64,000 nt of DNA from Brachionus manjavacas (taxonomy: Eukaryota; Rotifera; Eurotatoria; Ploima; Brachionidae), in assembly GCA_019054805.1 (NCBI GenBank), contig JAHQIY010000021.1, positions 496,001-560,000 on the forward strand, given 5' to 3'. Each line of letters starts with the position of its first letter. Position 1 is the first letter of the stretch. The position numbers and the translations under genes were made by a program. Positions 27,420 through 35,537 of the stretch are shown here, in pieces. The notes beneath the pieces are model-generated. The model was not told the origin of the DNA. It saw nothing but the letters and a program-made list of their open reading frames with translations, and searched no databases.

Positions 27420-28487
27420 ATGGTAAATAATATTTTAGGCCCTAATCATATTAAAACTAAAAGTTATAGTGGCAGTATAAAGTATTTGTTAATAGCAATT
27501 ATAACATTAATGGTAACCATAGTTTTACAGTTAGGGGTTGGGTATTATATAAACTCGCATATTTTAATTGCATCGGGCTGGCACACAGTGGTAGATGCCA
27601 CCGCTATATTTGGTGCTTTTATAGTGTTAAAGCTTTCTAGCAGGCCTAATACATCTAATAAAACCTATGGCTATACCAGATTAGAAACTCTGTTAGGATT
27701 TTTTAACGGTGTATTGTTACTATTTGTAGCAGTGCCTTTATTATTTAAAATAATTTTAGCTACCTTGCAACACTTTAACATTAATATTGATTTTTTAGAT
27801 TTATTTGAAGATGATCACAACCATGCAGAACACGAAGAGCATAATCATGCAGAACATGAACACGAGCACGAAGAGCACGAAGAGCATGCAGTAGCAACAT
27901 CTAACTTAGTGCATAGCCACTTAAACATTAATAGCTCTAAATTAGTATTAATAATAAGTAGCATAGGCTTTTTGGCACATATAGTGTTAGCCATTATGTT
28001 ATATGTAGGCAATAAAGTTAGCAAAGCCAATAATATTTTAATTCAATCTACTTTTTTGCATATGTTAAACGATGTTTTTACCACGTTAATAGCCGTGGTT
28101 GGCTCTGTATTATTAATTTATACTAAGCAACCTATTGTAGATAAATGGATAGCTTTAATTTTAGTAATATTAATTATAAACTTAGCCATTAAGCTACTAC
28201 TTAGAACCGGAAACATTTTACTAGAAAGTGCCCCTAAAAACATAAATATAAGCCAAATAAAAACTACTGTAGAGCAACAGGTAAGCAATGTTAGTAGTAT
28301 GCACCATATTCATGTGTGGGAGCTTAACGAAGAAGAAATTTTAGCTACCGCAGTGGTTACTTTGCACAACAACAATAATTATTTACAAAGCGTTAAAGAA
28401 ATTAAGCAAATATTACAGCAAAATTACAACATTAAGCATATTACTATAGAGCTTGCCAATACAACCACACACAACTGCAACACTTAG
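27420..28487 (+). CDS. CDF-family cation exporter with long His/Glu-rich loop
   Basis: This 355-residue second CDF transporter is clearly diverged from its neighbour. The metal-site pairs H55-x-x-x-D59 (TM2) and H214-x-x-x-D218 (TM5) are present. A long loop of alternating His, Glu and Asp occupies about residues 131-167, between TM3 and TM4 by my reading. That differs from the usual cytosolic TM4-TM5 position and would place the loop outside the cytoplasm. The C-terminal domain has 'HHIHVWELNEEE'. Substrate is Zn2+ or another divalent metal by family. It has its own promoter (27351) and ends before the terminator at 28537. Confidence 0.9.
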   Translation: MVNNILGPNHIKTKSYSGSIKYLLIAIITLMVTIVLQLGVGYYINSHILIASGWHTVVDATAIFGAFIVLKLSSRPNTSNKTYGYTRLETLLGFFNGVLLLFVAVPLLFKIILATLQHFNINIDFLDLFEDDHNHAEHEEHNHAEHEHEHEEHEEHAVATSNLVHSHLNINSSKLVLIISSIGFLAHIVLAIMLYVGNKVSKANNILIQSTFLHMLNDVFTTLIAVVGSVLLIYTKQPIVDKWIALILVILIINLAIKLLLRTGNILLESAPKNINISQIKTTVEQQVSNVSSMHHIHVWELNEEEILATAVVTLHNNNNYLQSVKEIKQILQQNYNIKHITIELANTTTHNCNT

Positions 28488-28536
28488 GTAAAAACTTAGT
28501 GGTTAGTTACTTTATACAACTTAAAACTATATAAAA

Positions 28537-28570
28537 AAATAGCAATGTACACCAACATACATTGCTATTT
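28537..28570. terminator. Bidirectional hairpin terminator after CDF gene
   Basis: A perfect 13-bp inverted repeat (AAATAGCAATGTA against TACATTGCTATTT) encloses an 8-base loop 50 bases after the CDF stop. Only short A/T runs flank it, but the stem is the best in this intergenic region. Confidence 0.7.
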
Positions 28571-28605
28571 ATAACATTTAACAAAACAAAAGAAAAATAT
28601 ATATG

Positions 28606-28674
28606 TATAAAATAATAAAAGGTTTAGTTTATAAATTATTGTATTTTAAAAGAAATTGCCTCCTTTTACAATTT
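28606..28674 (+). ncRNA. Candidate small RNA unit 1 with anti-SD loop
   Basis: A TATAAA box (28606-28611) precedes by about 50 bases a hairpin whose arms AAATTG (28653-28658) and CAATTT (28669-28674) enclose CCTCCTTTTA. The exposed CCTCC is complementary to Shine-Dalgarno sequences. It is the first of three similar units about 100 bases apart. No open reading frame fits. A transcript is inferred, not shown. The complementary strand would instead show AGGAGG in the loop. Confidence 0.4.
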
Positions 28675-28711
28675 AACACAAAATTTAGTAAAAATTTTAT
28701 AACTATTTAAG

Positions 28712-28802
28712 TATAATTAATTAACTTACAAAACAATATAGTTAGCAGTAATAAATGCCTCCTTTTATTACTAAAAACAACAAAAAATTGTTTAAAGCTA
28801 AC
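28712..28802 (+). ncRNA. Candidate small RNA unit 2 with anti-SD loop
   Basis: A TATAAT box (28712-28717) is followed by a perfect 9-bp hairpin (arms 28747-28755 and 28764-28772) with loop TGCCTCCT. An outer pair GTTAGC/GCTAAC (28741-28746 and 28797-28802) closes the whole structure and also encloses a second small AAACAA/TTGTTT hairpin. This is the best-formed of the three units and the strongest reason to suspect a functional structured RNA. Confidence 0.45.
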
Positions 28803-28812
28803 GCACTACTAG

Positions 28813-28907
28813 TATAATTAACGGTTGTGCTTAAAGTTATAAAACTTTTTAATAGTGATTAATTGCCCCCTTTTATATTTTTTGTAAAACATATAAGAAT
28901 CACTATT
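28813..28907 (+). ncRNA. Candidate small RNA unit 3 with C-rich loop
   Basis: A TATAAT box (28813-28818) precedes a perfect 10-bp inverted repeat, AATAGTGATT (28851-28860) with AATCACTATT (28898-28907). The enclosed region contains GCCCCCTTTT, the counterpart of the CCTCC loops in units 1 and 2. A run of six T follows at 28878-28883. The decanucleotide CACTATTTAA recurs at 28901 and 28928. The remaining stretch to 28979 shows nothing else I can name. Confidence 0.4.
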
Positions 28908-28979
28908 TAAAATAGTATAGCAATTTGCACTATTTAAAGTCAACCATATTAACAAAAAAAATTAAAAAATTAAGTAAAC

Positions 28980-31900
28980 CTAGGGCTTAGCGGGGGTTGA
29001 TTTTAAGTCGTTATCTGGTGTAGGGATAGACTGTTTGTATAACGAATCAATTTGTTTTTTTTGCTCGTTAGTTAATTTACCAGTATACGTGTTGTTAAAA
29101 TTATTAGGATCATTTGGGTTGTTAAGATTGTTAAGTGCTTGGTTTTCTTTTGCATTACGCTTTAATATATCTTGTTTGGGCTTAACTGCAACAGCTTTAG
29201 TGTTATTTTTAGTTGTTACATATTTAATTTGCTTAGTAATGTTGCCAATTAATCCGCTTAAAGCAAATTGTATATGTTTATTAATATTTTTAGTATTATC
29301 TACATTACCATTTAAACTTAGCATTAGGTTAGATAAATCTAAAGAACCGCCAAAACTTCCACGATATTGCACGCCGTTATTAATATATAGCAAAAACACA
29401 GGGCTAAATGTTACTTTATTATCTTTAATGGTTACAGAGCCTATTAAATCGTTAATATAAGCTATATTTTTATTTTTTTTGTTATTAGATAATGTTAGGT
29501 AAATACCCTCTTGGTTAACTAAATCTGCAATATTTAATTTTAAGCGTTCTTGCTTAATAAAACTTAGGTTGCCGTCTATACTTTCTAAATTAGTAAAATT
29601 AGAACTTATAAATCTTATTTTACCGTTTAAAACCGCATTACCGCTAAGCTTGGTGTTAAAGCTAGTTAAGTTAGTAAAATCTTTAAAATCTACTAAAAAG
29701 TTGTTTAATACAATATTGCCAGAAAGCACAGGGGTATATTTTAAATTAATATTTAGCGTACCGTATACTTGGCCGTTATATGGGCTGTTGGCTTTAAATT
29801 GCTTAACGTTAATGCCGTTATTATTAGCACTTAATACCAAGGCTACATCTTTTAATTTTTGCTGTTTGTAAGTAAACGAATCTATATTTAAATTAACCGT
29901 AATGTTGTTGCTGTTGTTTTTAGCACTTAAGTTGTTGGCAAACACGGTTTCTGGGTTTTGTTGTAATAAATTTAAATAAGCTGTAGAAATATTATATAAA
30001 TTATTAAAATTAGCTTGCTTTAAGTTAACGTTGGCTATAAAGTCGTACACACCGGCTCTGTCTAAAAAAGTAAGGCTATAATTATTAAAGTTATAATTGC
30101 CAATGTTACCTGCAATATTATTAAAAATTATACGGTTAGGTTGTACAAAAACTTTATAGCTAACAGTGTAATTTTGGTTATCTGTAACCTGTTTAGCAAT
30201 ATCTGCATAAGGCATAATGCTAAATTGGTTTAAACTACCAATATTATTTACCACAAATTCGCCTTGTTGATTTTGCAAAGCTAACTTACCAAACATTGTA
30301 ATATTATCTGCATTAGTGCTTACATTAAGCTTACTAATATACATTACATTGTTTTTAGTAAAAGAACTTACATTAGCCTGCTTAACATATACATTGTTTA
30401 TTTTACTATTGTTTAAAGCTAAATTAACTACCAATAAATTACTGTTAAAAAAGTTTAGTAATTTTTTTTGCCATTCTACTGCATAGTACGAAGTTGCATC
30501 TATAAAATTAGTGGCAATATTTTGTTTGTTATTAGGTAAGTTTACGTTTAGTGTGCAACTGGTGCAATCTACATTAAAATGCACTGCAGAATCTGGCACT
30601 AGCCATTTAAAATTAGCCGAATATGTGTTTTGCAAATAATAAAACTTAATATCGCTTAATTCTATTTTATTGCTATTAAAAACATAGTTTGCCGTTAACG
30701 AACTATTATTGCTATAATTACCACTAAAGCTGTTACTAATAATATTACTACCTATTAACTTAACCATGGTTTCGCCATAGGCTTGCAAGCTACCAGAGTA
30801 GCCTTTTTTAGCATTATTAGTGCCTTTAACTAACACAACGTTGCTGTTTTCAAAACTAGATGAAGTACTAATATTGGCAATGTAGTTGCCTTGTAAATCG
30901 GTTTTTAAATTATAATAATACAAAGTATCTAAATACAACAAGTTGCCTGTAAAATTTTTGCTATTACTTAAAAAAGTTGCAGTGTAGTTTAAGTTTATAT
31001 TGTTAAATGTTGCTAGGGTGTTGTTGCTGTAATCTACAATGCTAACTTTTGCTCGTACTACTTTTATATTGTCTACATTTAAATTAAGGTTTAAATGGTT
31101 AAGCAACCAAGCAACTATACTACTTTTGTTGTTTAAACTAACTGTAGGTTTTGGGCTTGCCATATTGTTTAAGGTATTATCTGGGGCGGTATTAATATTA
31201 TTTTGGTTAGTAGATGGATTTAAATTAGTTAAATTATTACTATTATTAATTAACTTACCAACATCTAATGTATTGCTAGGGGTTGCGTTGCTTGTAGGCA
31301 ACAGTGTAGAATCGCTTAAATTGTTTAAATCTGTATTTTGTTGTGTATTATTATTTGTGCTGGTATTTTGTACGTTGTTGCTTTGCACTAAGCGTTGGTT
31401 AATGCTTTGTATTAAATTATTGTAATAACTGTTGTTATCTAAAGCTATATCGCTTTTAGTTTTAATGGTAACAAAAGCATTGCCTATAACAATATCTTTA
31501 GCTTCTAGGTTACCTAGCAGTAGTTTTGTCCATTTAAAATTTATTAATATTTCGTCTGCCGCAAAAGATTTAAAATCGGCAACAGTGTTGTTGTTTATTA
31601 CATGCAAAAAATTTACATTTTTAATTACCAATTTAACCGTAGGAAAAACCCTAACTACCATATTGCCAGATATATTAACTTTATAGCCGTATTGTTGCTC
31701 TATTTGTTGCTCTATTAATGCAACATAGCTTGGGCTATTGGCTAACCTTGTAAGTACAGCTCCGGCAAAAAACAATATTATTAAAAATACTACCACAACT
31801 GCGGTAAACTTACTTTTTAGTAAAGCTTTAAAAAAGTATAAGCGTATTAATACAAAAGTAACAATAAACTTAATAGTTTTATAAATAAAGCTAATTAACC

Positions 31901-32447
31901 ACACTAAAGGCTTTAAAAACGGAGCAACCTTATAAATAATATCTTTAAATGGAAAAAACAAAATTTCTATAGATTTAAATACATGGTCTATTTTGCTTTT
32001 AAAACTGTTATCTTTATTAGCAGAATCGCTTGTTGGTGTAACTGCAGAATTTTTTGCTTGCAACGTTAATGGTTTTGGATTTAACTGTATTTGCGGGCTT
32101 GTTGTAGCGTTAGTAGTGTTAGCTTGCGTGTTGTTGTTTGTGGTTGCGTTATTAACAATTTGCGTATTTGTAATGGGCGTGCTTGTAGTAAAATTACTTG
32201 TGGATTTTTCATCTACAATTTGTGTATCTGTAGTTGGTTTGTCTGTAATTGGTTTGCTTGTAGTTGGCTTGTCTGTAGTTGGTTTGTTTGTAAAGGGTTT
32301 ATTTACATTTGGCGTAAGATTATCTAAATTGTTACTAACAACTGGTTTATTGGTGTTATTAAAAGAATCGCTTAAACCACTAGTTTTAGAGTTATCTGTA
32401 TTATTTAATTTAGTATTGTTTTTTTTACTAAAAAATTTAAAAACCAT
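28980..32447 (-). CDS. AsmA-family envelope protein
   Basis: This 1155-residue protein has one transmembrane helix at about 214-234, followed by the AsmA start ('QQYGYKVNISGNMVVRVFPTVKLVIKNVNF' region, about 250-280) and a very long Asn-rich, beta-rich periplasmic part. AsmA-like proteins are thought to bridge inner and outer membranes and move phospholipids. The first ~210 residues are unusual. They are a Thr/Asn/Pro-rich low-complexity tail with TDKPTT/TSKPIT-like repeats at about 54-74, then amphipathic helices, all before the membrane anchor. A low-complexity stretch at about 345-445 interrupts the repeat domain. The gene is monocistronic. Confidence 0.85.
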   Translation of the reverse strand: MVFKFFSKKNNTKLNNTDNSKTSGLSDSFNNTNKPVVSNNLDNLTPNVNKPFTNKPTTDKPTTSKPITDKPTTDTQIVDEKSTSNFTTSTPITNTQIVNNATTNNNTQANTTNATTSPQIQLNPKPLTLQAKNSAVTPTSDSANKDNSFKSKIDHVFKSIEILFFPFKDIIYKVAPFLKPLVWLISFIYKTIKFIVTFVLIRLYFFKALLKSKFTAVVVVFLIILFFAGAVLTRLANSPSYVALIEQQIEQQYGYKVNISGNMVVRVFPTVKLVIKNVNFLHVINNNTVADFKSFAADEILINFKWTKLLLGNLEAKDIVIGNAFVTIKTKSDIALDNNSYYNNLIQSINQRLVQSNNVQNTSTNNNTQQNTDLNNLSDSTLLPTSNATPSNTLDVGKLINNSNNLTNLNPSTNQNNINTAPDNTLNNMASPKPTVSLNNKSSIVAWLLNHLNLNLNVDNIKVVRAKVSIVDYSNNTLATFNNINLNYTATFLSNSKNFTGNLLYLDTLYYYNLKTDLQGNYIANISTSSSFENSNVVLVKGTNNAKKGYSGSLQAYGETMVKLIGSNIISNSFSGNYSNNSSLTANYVFNSNKIELSDIKFYYLQNTYSANFKWLVPDSAVHFNVDCTSCTLNVNLPNNKQNIATNFIDATSYYAVEWQKKLLNFFNSNLLVVNLALNNSKINNVYVKQANVSSFTKNNVMYISKLNVSTNADNITMFGKLALQNQQGEFVVNNIGSLNQFSIMPYADIAKQVTDNQNYTVSYKVFVQPNRIIFNNIAGNIGNYNFNNYSLTFLDRAGVYDFIANVNLKQANFNNLYNISTAYLNLLQQNPETVFANNLSAKNNSNNITVNLNIDSFTYKQQKLKDVALVLSANNNGINVKQFKANSPYNGQVYGTLNINLKYTPVLSGNIVLNNFLVDFKDFTNLTSFNTKLSGNAVLNGKIRFISSNFTNLESIDGNLSFIKQERLKLNIADLVNQEGIYLTLSNNKKNKNIAYINDLIGSVTIKDNKVTFSPVFLLYINNGVQYRGSFGGSLDLSNLMLSLNGNVDNTKNINKHIQFALSGLIGNITKQIKYVTTKNNTKAVAVKPKQDILKRNAKENQALNNLNNPNDPNNFNNTYTGKLTNEQKKQIDSLYKQSIPTPDNDLKSTPAKP

Positions 32448-32598
32448 AAGTATTTATCTTTGTGTTTAATTTGCCGTAGTACTAAATAGTAATATACACT
32501 ACAATTGTATAAAAATAAACACTTACCTTACTAAATAAACGTTTGTTGCTTAAATAAACAATTTATACAAAAGTAGCGTTGTATATTTACAGCAAAAA

Positions 32599-32724
32599 CT
32601 AACCTTGACGAGCCTTAAACTTAGGGTTTAACTTATTAATAACGTATAATTTACCACGTCTTCTTACTATAGAACAACCTTTACCACGTGTTTTTAAAGA
32701 TTTTAAAGAACTTTTTACTCTCAT
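32599..32724 (-). CDS. rpmJ: 50S ribosomal protein L36
   Basis: This is a 41-residue basic protein starting [11 protein letters not shown] and ending N-P-K-F-K-A-R-Q-G, the alphaproteobacterial L36 signature. Only one cysteine (C17) is present, so it is the zinc-independent form that lacks the C-x-x-C ribbon. It lies alone between the flavodoxin and AsmA genes on the minus strand with its own A+T-rich leader, as is common for rpmJ outside the spc operon. It is too short for routine gene calling but the match is exact over its whole length. Confidence 0.97.
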   Translation of the reverse strand: MRVKSSLKSLKTRGKGCSIVRRRGKLYVINKLNPKFKARQG

Positions 32725-32838
32725 AATTTTTACACTCGTTTTAAAATTTTATTGTAACAATGCATGGCACATTTAATATAAAACCAAGCAAAGTTGTTAA
32801 TGTTGTTAATTATAGCAAATAATTTTGCAATAATCAAG

Positions 32839-33297
32839 CTATTTTTGTAAGTGTTGGTTAATAAAGCTTAGCAGTAAATTGTCTAATTTTGCTAGTTCGT
32901 TTTCCCATGGGTCTTGCAGTTTTAAGCCTTGTAGCAGTACATTACCTTGATTTTTAGTAATAAAGCTAGTTAAAATATCTACAGATGCAGCAAAATGCGG
33001 ATAATAACTATCGCCAAGCCCTACTATTAAAAAATTTTTATTTTGTACAGATGCCACCTGCAATTTATTATTTATAAATTCTTCAAAGTCTTCTTGCAAG
33101 CAGGCAGGTTCTATTCCCCATGTAGAACAACACCAAATATTTAAATTGTGGCTTAAACTATAGCCTTTAGGTATATCTAATACCGATTTACAGGTAGTAA
33201 CTATATTTGGGCTTTTTAGCTTTAATTCTATGGTATGGGCTAAATCTTGAGTGTTACCTGTGGTAGAACCATATATAATATCTATATTTTGTGTCAT
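32839..33297 (-). CDS. Flavodoxin
   Basis: This 152-residue FMN-binding electron carrier has the phosphate-binding loop 'IIYGSTTGNTQDLA' at residues 7-20. The isoalloxazine-flanking loops are 'CCSTWGIEPACL' (about 56-67) and 'GLGDSYYPHF' (about 93-102). The short-chain flavodoxin length fits. Flavodoxin could donate electrons to radical-SAM or cobalamin enzymes such as the epoxyqueuosine reductase QueG encoded 2 kb away (inference). It is divergent from queA with only about 50 bases between starts, so the two promoters overlap. Confidence 0.92.
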   Translation of the reverse strand: MTQNIDIIYGSTTGNTQDLAHTIELKLKSPNIVTTCKSVLDIPKGYSLSHNLNIWCCSTWGIEPACLQEDFEEFINNKLQVASVQNKNFLIVGLGDSYYPHFAASVDILTSFITKNQGNVLLQGLKLQDPWENELAKLDNLLLSFINQHLQK

Positions 33298-33347
33298 TTT
33301 TTTTAAAGTTGTTGTAAAATATACTATATAAAAATTATACGGTATTT

Positions 33348-34415
33348 ATGAAAAACTTACAATTAGAAAACTTTGATTTTGAACTAAACGAAAATTTAAT
33401 TGCACAGCACCCCTTACCAAATAGGCACGATAGCAAACTGTTAGTAATAAACAGCTTGCAAAACCAAGGTAACCTGCAAAACGATATGTTTAAAAATTTA
33501 CATAACCACATAAATAGTAACGATTTAATTATTTTTAATAACACCAAAGTAGTGCCAACAAAATTAATAGCTACCAATAAAAACTCAGCTACACTATACA
33601 TTACTTTGCACAAACAATTAAGCCCTACCAACTGGTTGGCCTTTATAAAAAACGCTAAAAGGGTTAATGTAAACGATACTTTAACCATAGCCCCTAACTT
33701 TAGTGTAAGCATTATTAACAAGCTACCCAGTGGCGAAGTAGAAGTTAAGCTACACGCCAGCGACATTACTAGTAGCCTTAATTTACACGGCTTTATGCCT
33801 TTGCCCCCATATATTAAACGCAATTATACCAGTAATCAACACAACAAACAGCAAGATAACGCAAGGTATCAAAGTATTTTTGCTAAAAAAGAAGGTGCCG
33901 TGGCTAGCCCTACTGCCAGCCTACATTTTAGCCAGCAAGTTATTAATAGTTTACAAGCAAAAAATGTTGCTATAGGTTTTGTTACCTTGCACGTTGGTGC
34001 AGGCACATTTTTACCTGTAAAAACCAACAATATTGCCGAACATAAAATGCATAGCGAACTAGGGGAATTATCGCAACAAACCATAGATTTAATACATAAT
34101 TGCAAAAAAAACAACGGCAGAATAATAGCAGTTGGCACTACCACACTAAGGGTGCTAGAATATGTATACAAAACCTACAACCAACTGCAACCTTTTGCAG
34201 GAGATATAGATTTATTTGTTTACCCGCCCTATAAATTTAATGTGGTAGATTGCTTAATTACTAACTTTCATTTACCTAAATCTACCTTGTTTATGTTGGT
34301 GTGTGCTTTTGGCGGTATTAACCAACTTAAGCAAGCTTATGCTTATGCTAATAACAATAATTATAGATTTTTTTCGTACGGGGATGCCTGCTTTATTAAC
34401 AAAATGGATAACTAA
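33348..34415 (+). CDS. queA: tRNA preQ1(34) S-adenosylmethionine ribosyltransferase-isomerase
   Basis: This 355-residue enzyme transfers and isomerises the ribosyl group of SAM onto preQ1 in tRNA, giving epoxyqueuosine. Family signatures are 'LNENLIAQHPLPNRHDSKLLV' at the N-terminus, 'FNNTKVVPTKL', 'MPLPPYIKR', and the C-terminal 'LHVGAGTFLPVK' and 'LITNFHLPKSTL'. The length is normal. It starts the operon queA-tgt-queG, with a 3-base gap to tgt. The upstream preQ1 pathway (queC, D, E, F) is not seen here, so the base or its precursors may be imported or encoded elsewhere. Confidence 0.97.
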   Translation: MKNLQLENFDFELNENLIAQHPLPNRHDSKLLVINSLQNQGNLQNDMFKNLHNHINSNDLIIFNNTKVVPTKLIATNKNSATLYITLHKQLSPTNWLAFIKNAKRVNVNDTLTIAPNFSVSIINKLPSGEVEVKLHASDITSSLNLHGFMPLPPYIKRNYTSNQHNKQQDNARYQSIFAKKEGAVASPTASLHFSQQVINSLQAKNVAIGFVTLHVGAGTFLPVKTNNIAEHKMHSELGELSQQTIDLIHNCKKNNGRIIAVGTTTLRVLEYVYKTYNQLQPFAGDIDLFVYPPYKFNVVDCLITNFHLPKSTLFMLVCAFGGINQLKQAYAYANNNNYRFFSYGDACFINKMDN

Positions 34416-34418
34416 AAA

Positions 34419-35537
34419 ATGCTTAAATTTACTGTAAATCATACTAATGGTAACGCCAGACTTGGCACTTTAACAACGGCACATAGCACTATTACCACGC
34501 CAGTTTTTATGCCCGTTGGCACTAAAGCAACCGTAAAAGGTATTTTGCCAGAACAACTACACGATATTGGCTTTGAAATTATTTTAGCCAACACTTACCA
34601 CATGATGCTAACCCCTGGCGAAGATATTGTACAACACTTTGGTGGCTTGCATAAATTTATGAACTTTAATAAATCTTTTTTAACCGATTCTGGTGGGTTT
34701 CAGGTAATGTCGTTATCTAGTTTGCGTAAAATTACCGATAACGGCGTAGAATTTAGGTCTCATATTAATGGTGCAAAGCATTTTATGTCGCCAGAATCTT
34801 CGGTGCAAATACAACACAAACTAAACGCAAATATTACAATGGTGTTAGATGAATGCGTGCCTTTTCCTACTACATACGATTACGCTAAACATTCTACCAA
34901 CCGTACATCTTTATGGGCTAAGCGTAGCAAAAATGCTTTTGTTAACAGAGACGGCTACGGTATTTTTGCTATTAATCAGGGCTCTTTATTTAAAGATTTA
35001 CGCAAGCAATCTGCAGAAGAACTAGTAGAAATGGATTTTGACGGCTACGCCATAGGCGGGCTTGCCATTGGCGAACCTTTGCCTAGCATGTTAGAAATTA
35101 TAGACTACACTAAAGACTTACTACCAACCAATAAACCCAGATACCTAATGGGGGTAGGCAGACCAATAGATATACTAGAAGCAATTGCCCTAGGCGTAGA
35201 TATGTTTGATTGCGTGCTACCTACCAGAATGGGTAGAAACGCCAGAGCCTTTACCAGCATAGGTGAAGTTAACGTTAGAAACGCCAAACACAAATTAAGC
35301 AAACAACCACTAGATACTAACTGCAACTGCTATTGTTGCAAAAACTATACAATTGGTTATTTACACCACTTATTTAAAGCTAAAGAAATGCTTGCGGGTA
35401 TGTTAACCACTTATCATAACCTATATTTTTATAATAATATGATAAAACAAGCCAGAGAAGCCATAGCCAACAATACTTACTTGCAATTTAAAACACAATT
35501 TTTAAGTAAATTAGAAACCCTAAAAAATGATAACTAA
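34419..35537 (+). CDS. tgt: tRNA-guanine transglycosylase
   Basis: This 372-residue enzyme exchanges guanine-34 for preQ1 in tRNAs with GUN anticodons. It has 'FMPVGTKATVKGI', 'ILANTYHMML', the nucleophile region 'LTDSGGFQVMSL', and 'GIFAINQGS'. 'VLPTRMGRNARAFT' and a C-terminal zinc site with C-x-C-x-x-C ('CNCYCC' region plus His) are also present. It is at full family length. It overlaps queG by 11 bases, indicating translational coupling in the queuosine operon. Confidence 0.98.
   Translation: MLKFTVNHTNGNARLGTLTTAHSTITTPVFMPVGTKATVKGILPEQLHDIGFEIILANTYHMMLTPGEDIVQHFGGLHKFMNFNKSFLTDSGGFQVMSLSSLRKITDNGVEFRSHINGAKHFMSPESSVQIQHKLNANITMVLDECVPFPTTYDYAKHSTNRTSLWAKRSKNAFVNRDGYGIFAINQGSLFKDLRKQSAEELVEMDFDGYAIGGLAIGEPLPSMLEIIDYTKDLLPTNKPRYLMGVGRPIDILEAIALGVDMFDCVLPTRMGRNARAFTSIGEVNVRNAKHKLSKQPLDTNCNCYCCKNYTIGYLHHLFKAKEMLAGMLTTYHNLYFYNNMIKQAREAIANNTYLQFKTQFLSKLETLKNDN

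Noticed and set aside
28640-28880. AAAAGGAGG motifs on the minus strand read as ribosome binding sites of tiny genes
   Set aside because: No ATG, GTG or TTG follows at usable spacing in any of the three places, so structured RNA on one strand is the better explanation.
29035-29460. Plus-strand open frame of 141 codons
   Set aside because: It lies wholly inside the AsmA gene on the other strand, with biased composition and no homology that I recognise.
32208-32310. Closely spaced short repeats resembling a small CRISPR-like or satellite array
   Set aside because: The units are in frame, imperfect, lack unique spacers, and encode the KPTT-type repeats of the AsmA N-terminal tail.
31993-32469. 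Long plus-strand open frame opposite the start of the AsmA gene
   Set aside because: It is a low-complexity Val/Leu-rich mirror of the repetitive Thr/Pro/Asn coding strand, with no ribosome binding site and no recognisable domain.
33298-33347. Possible preQ1 riboswitch before queA
   Set aside because: Only about 50 bases separate the divergent starts, and no pseudoknot pattern or conserved C-rich loop is visible.
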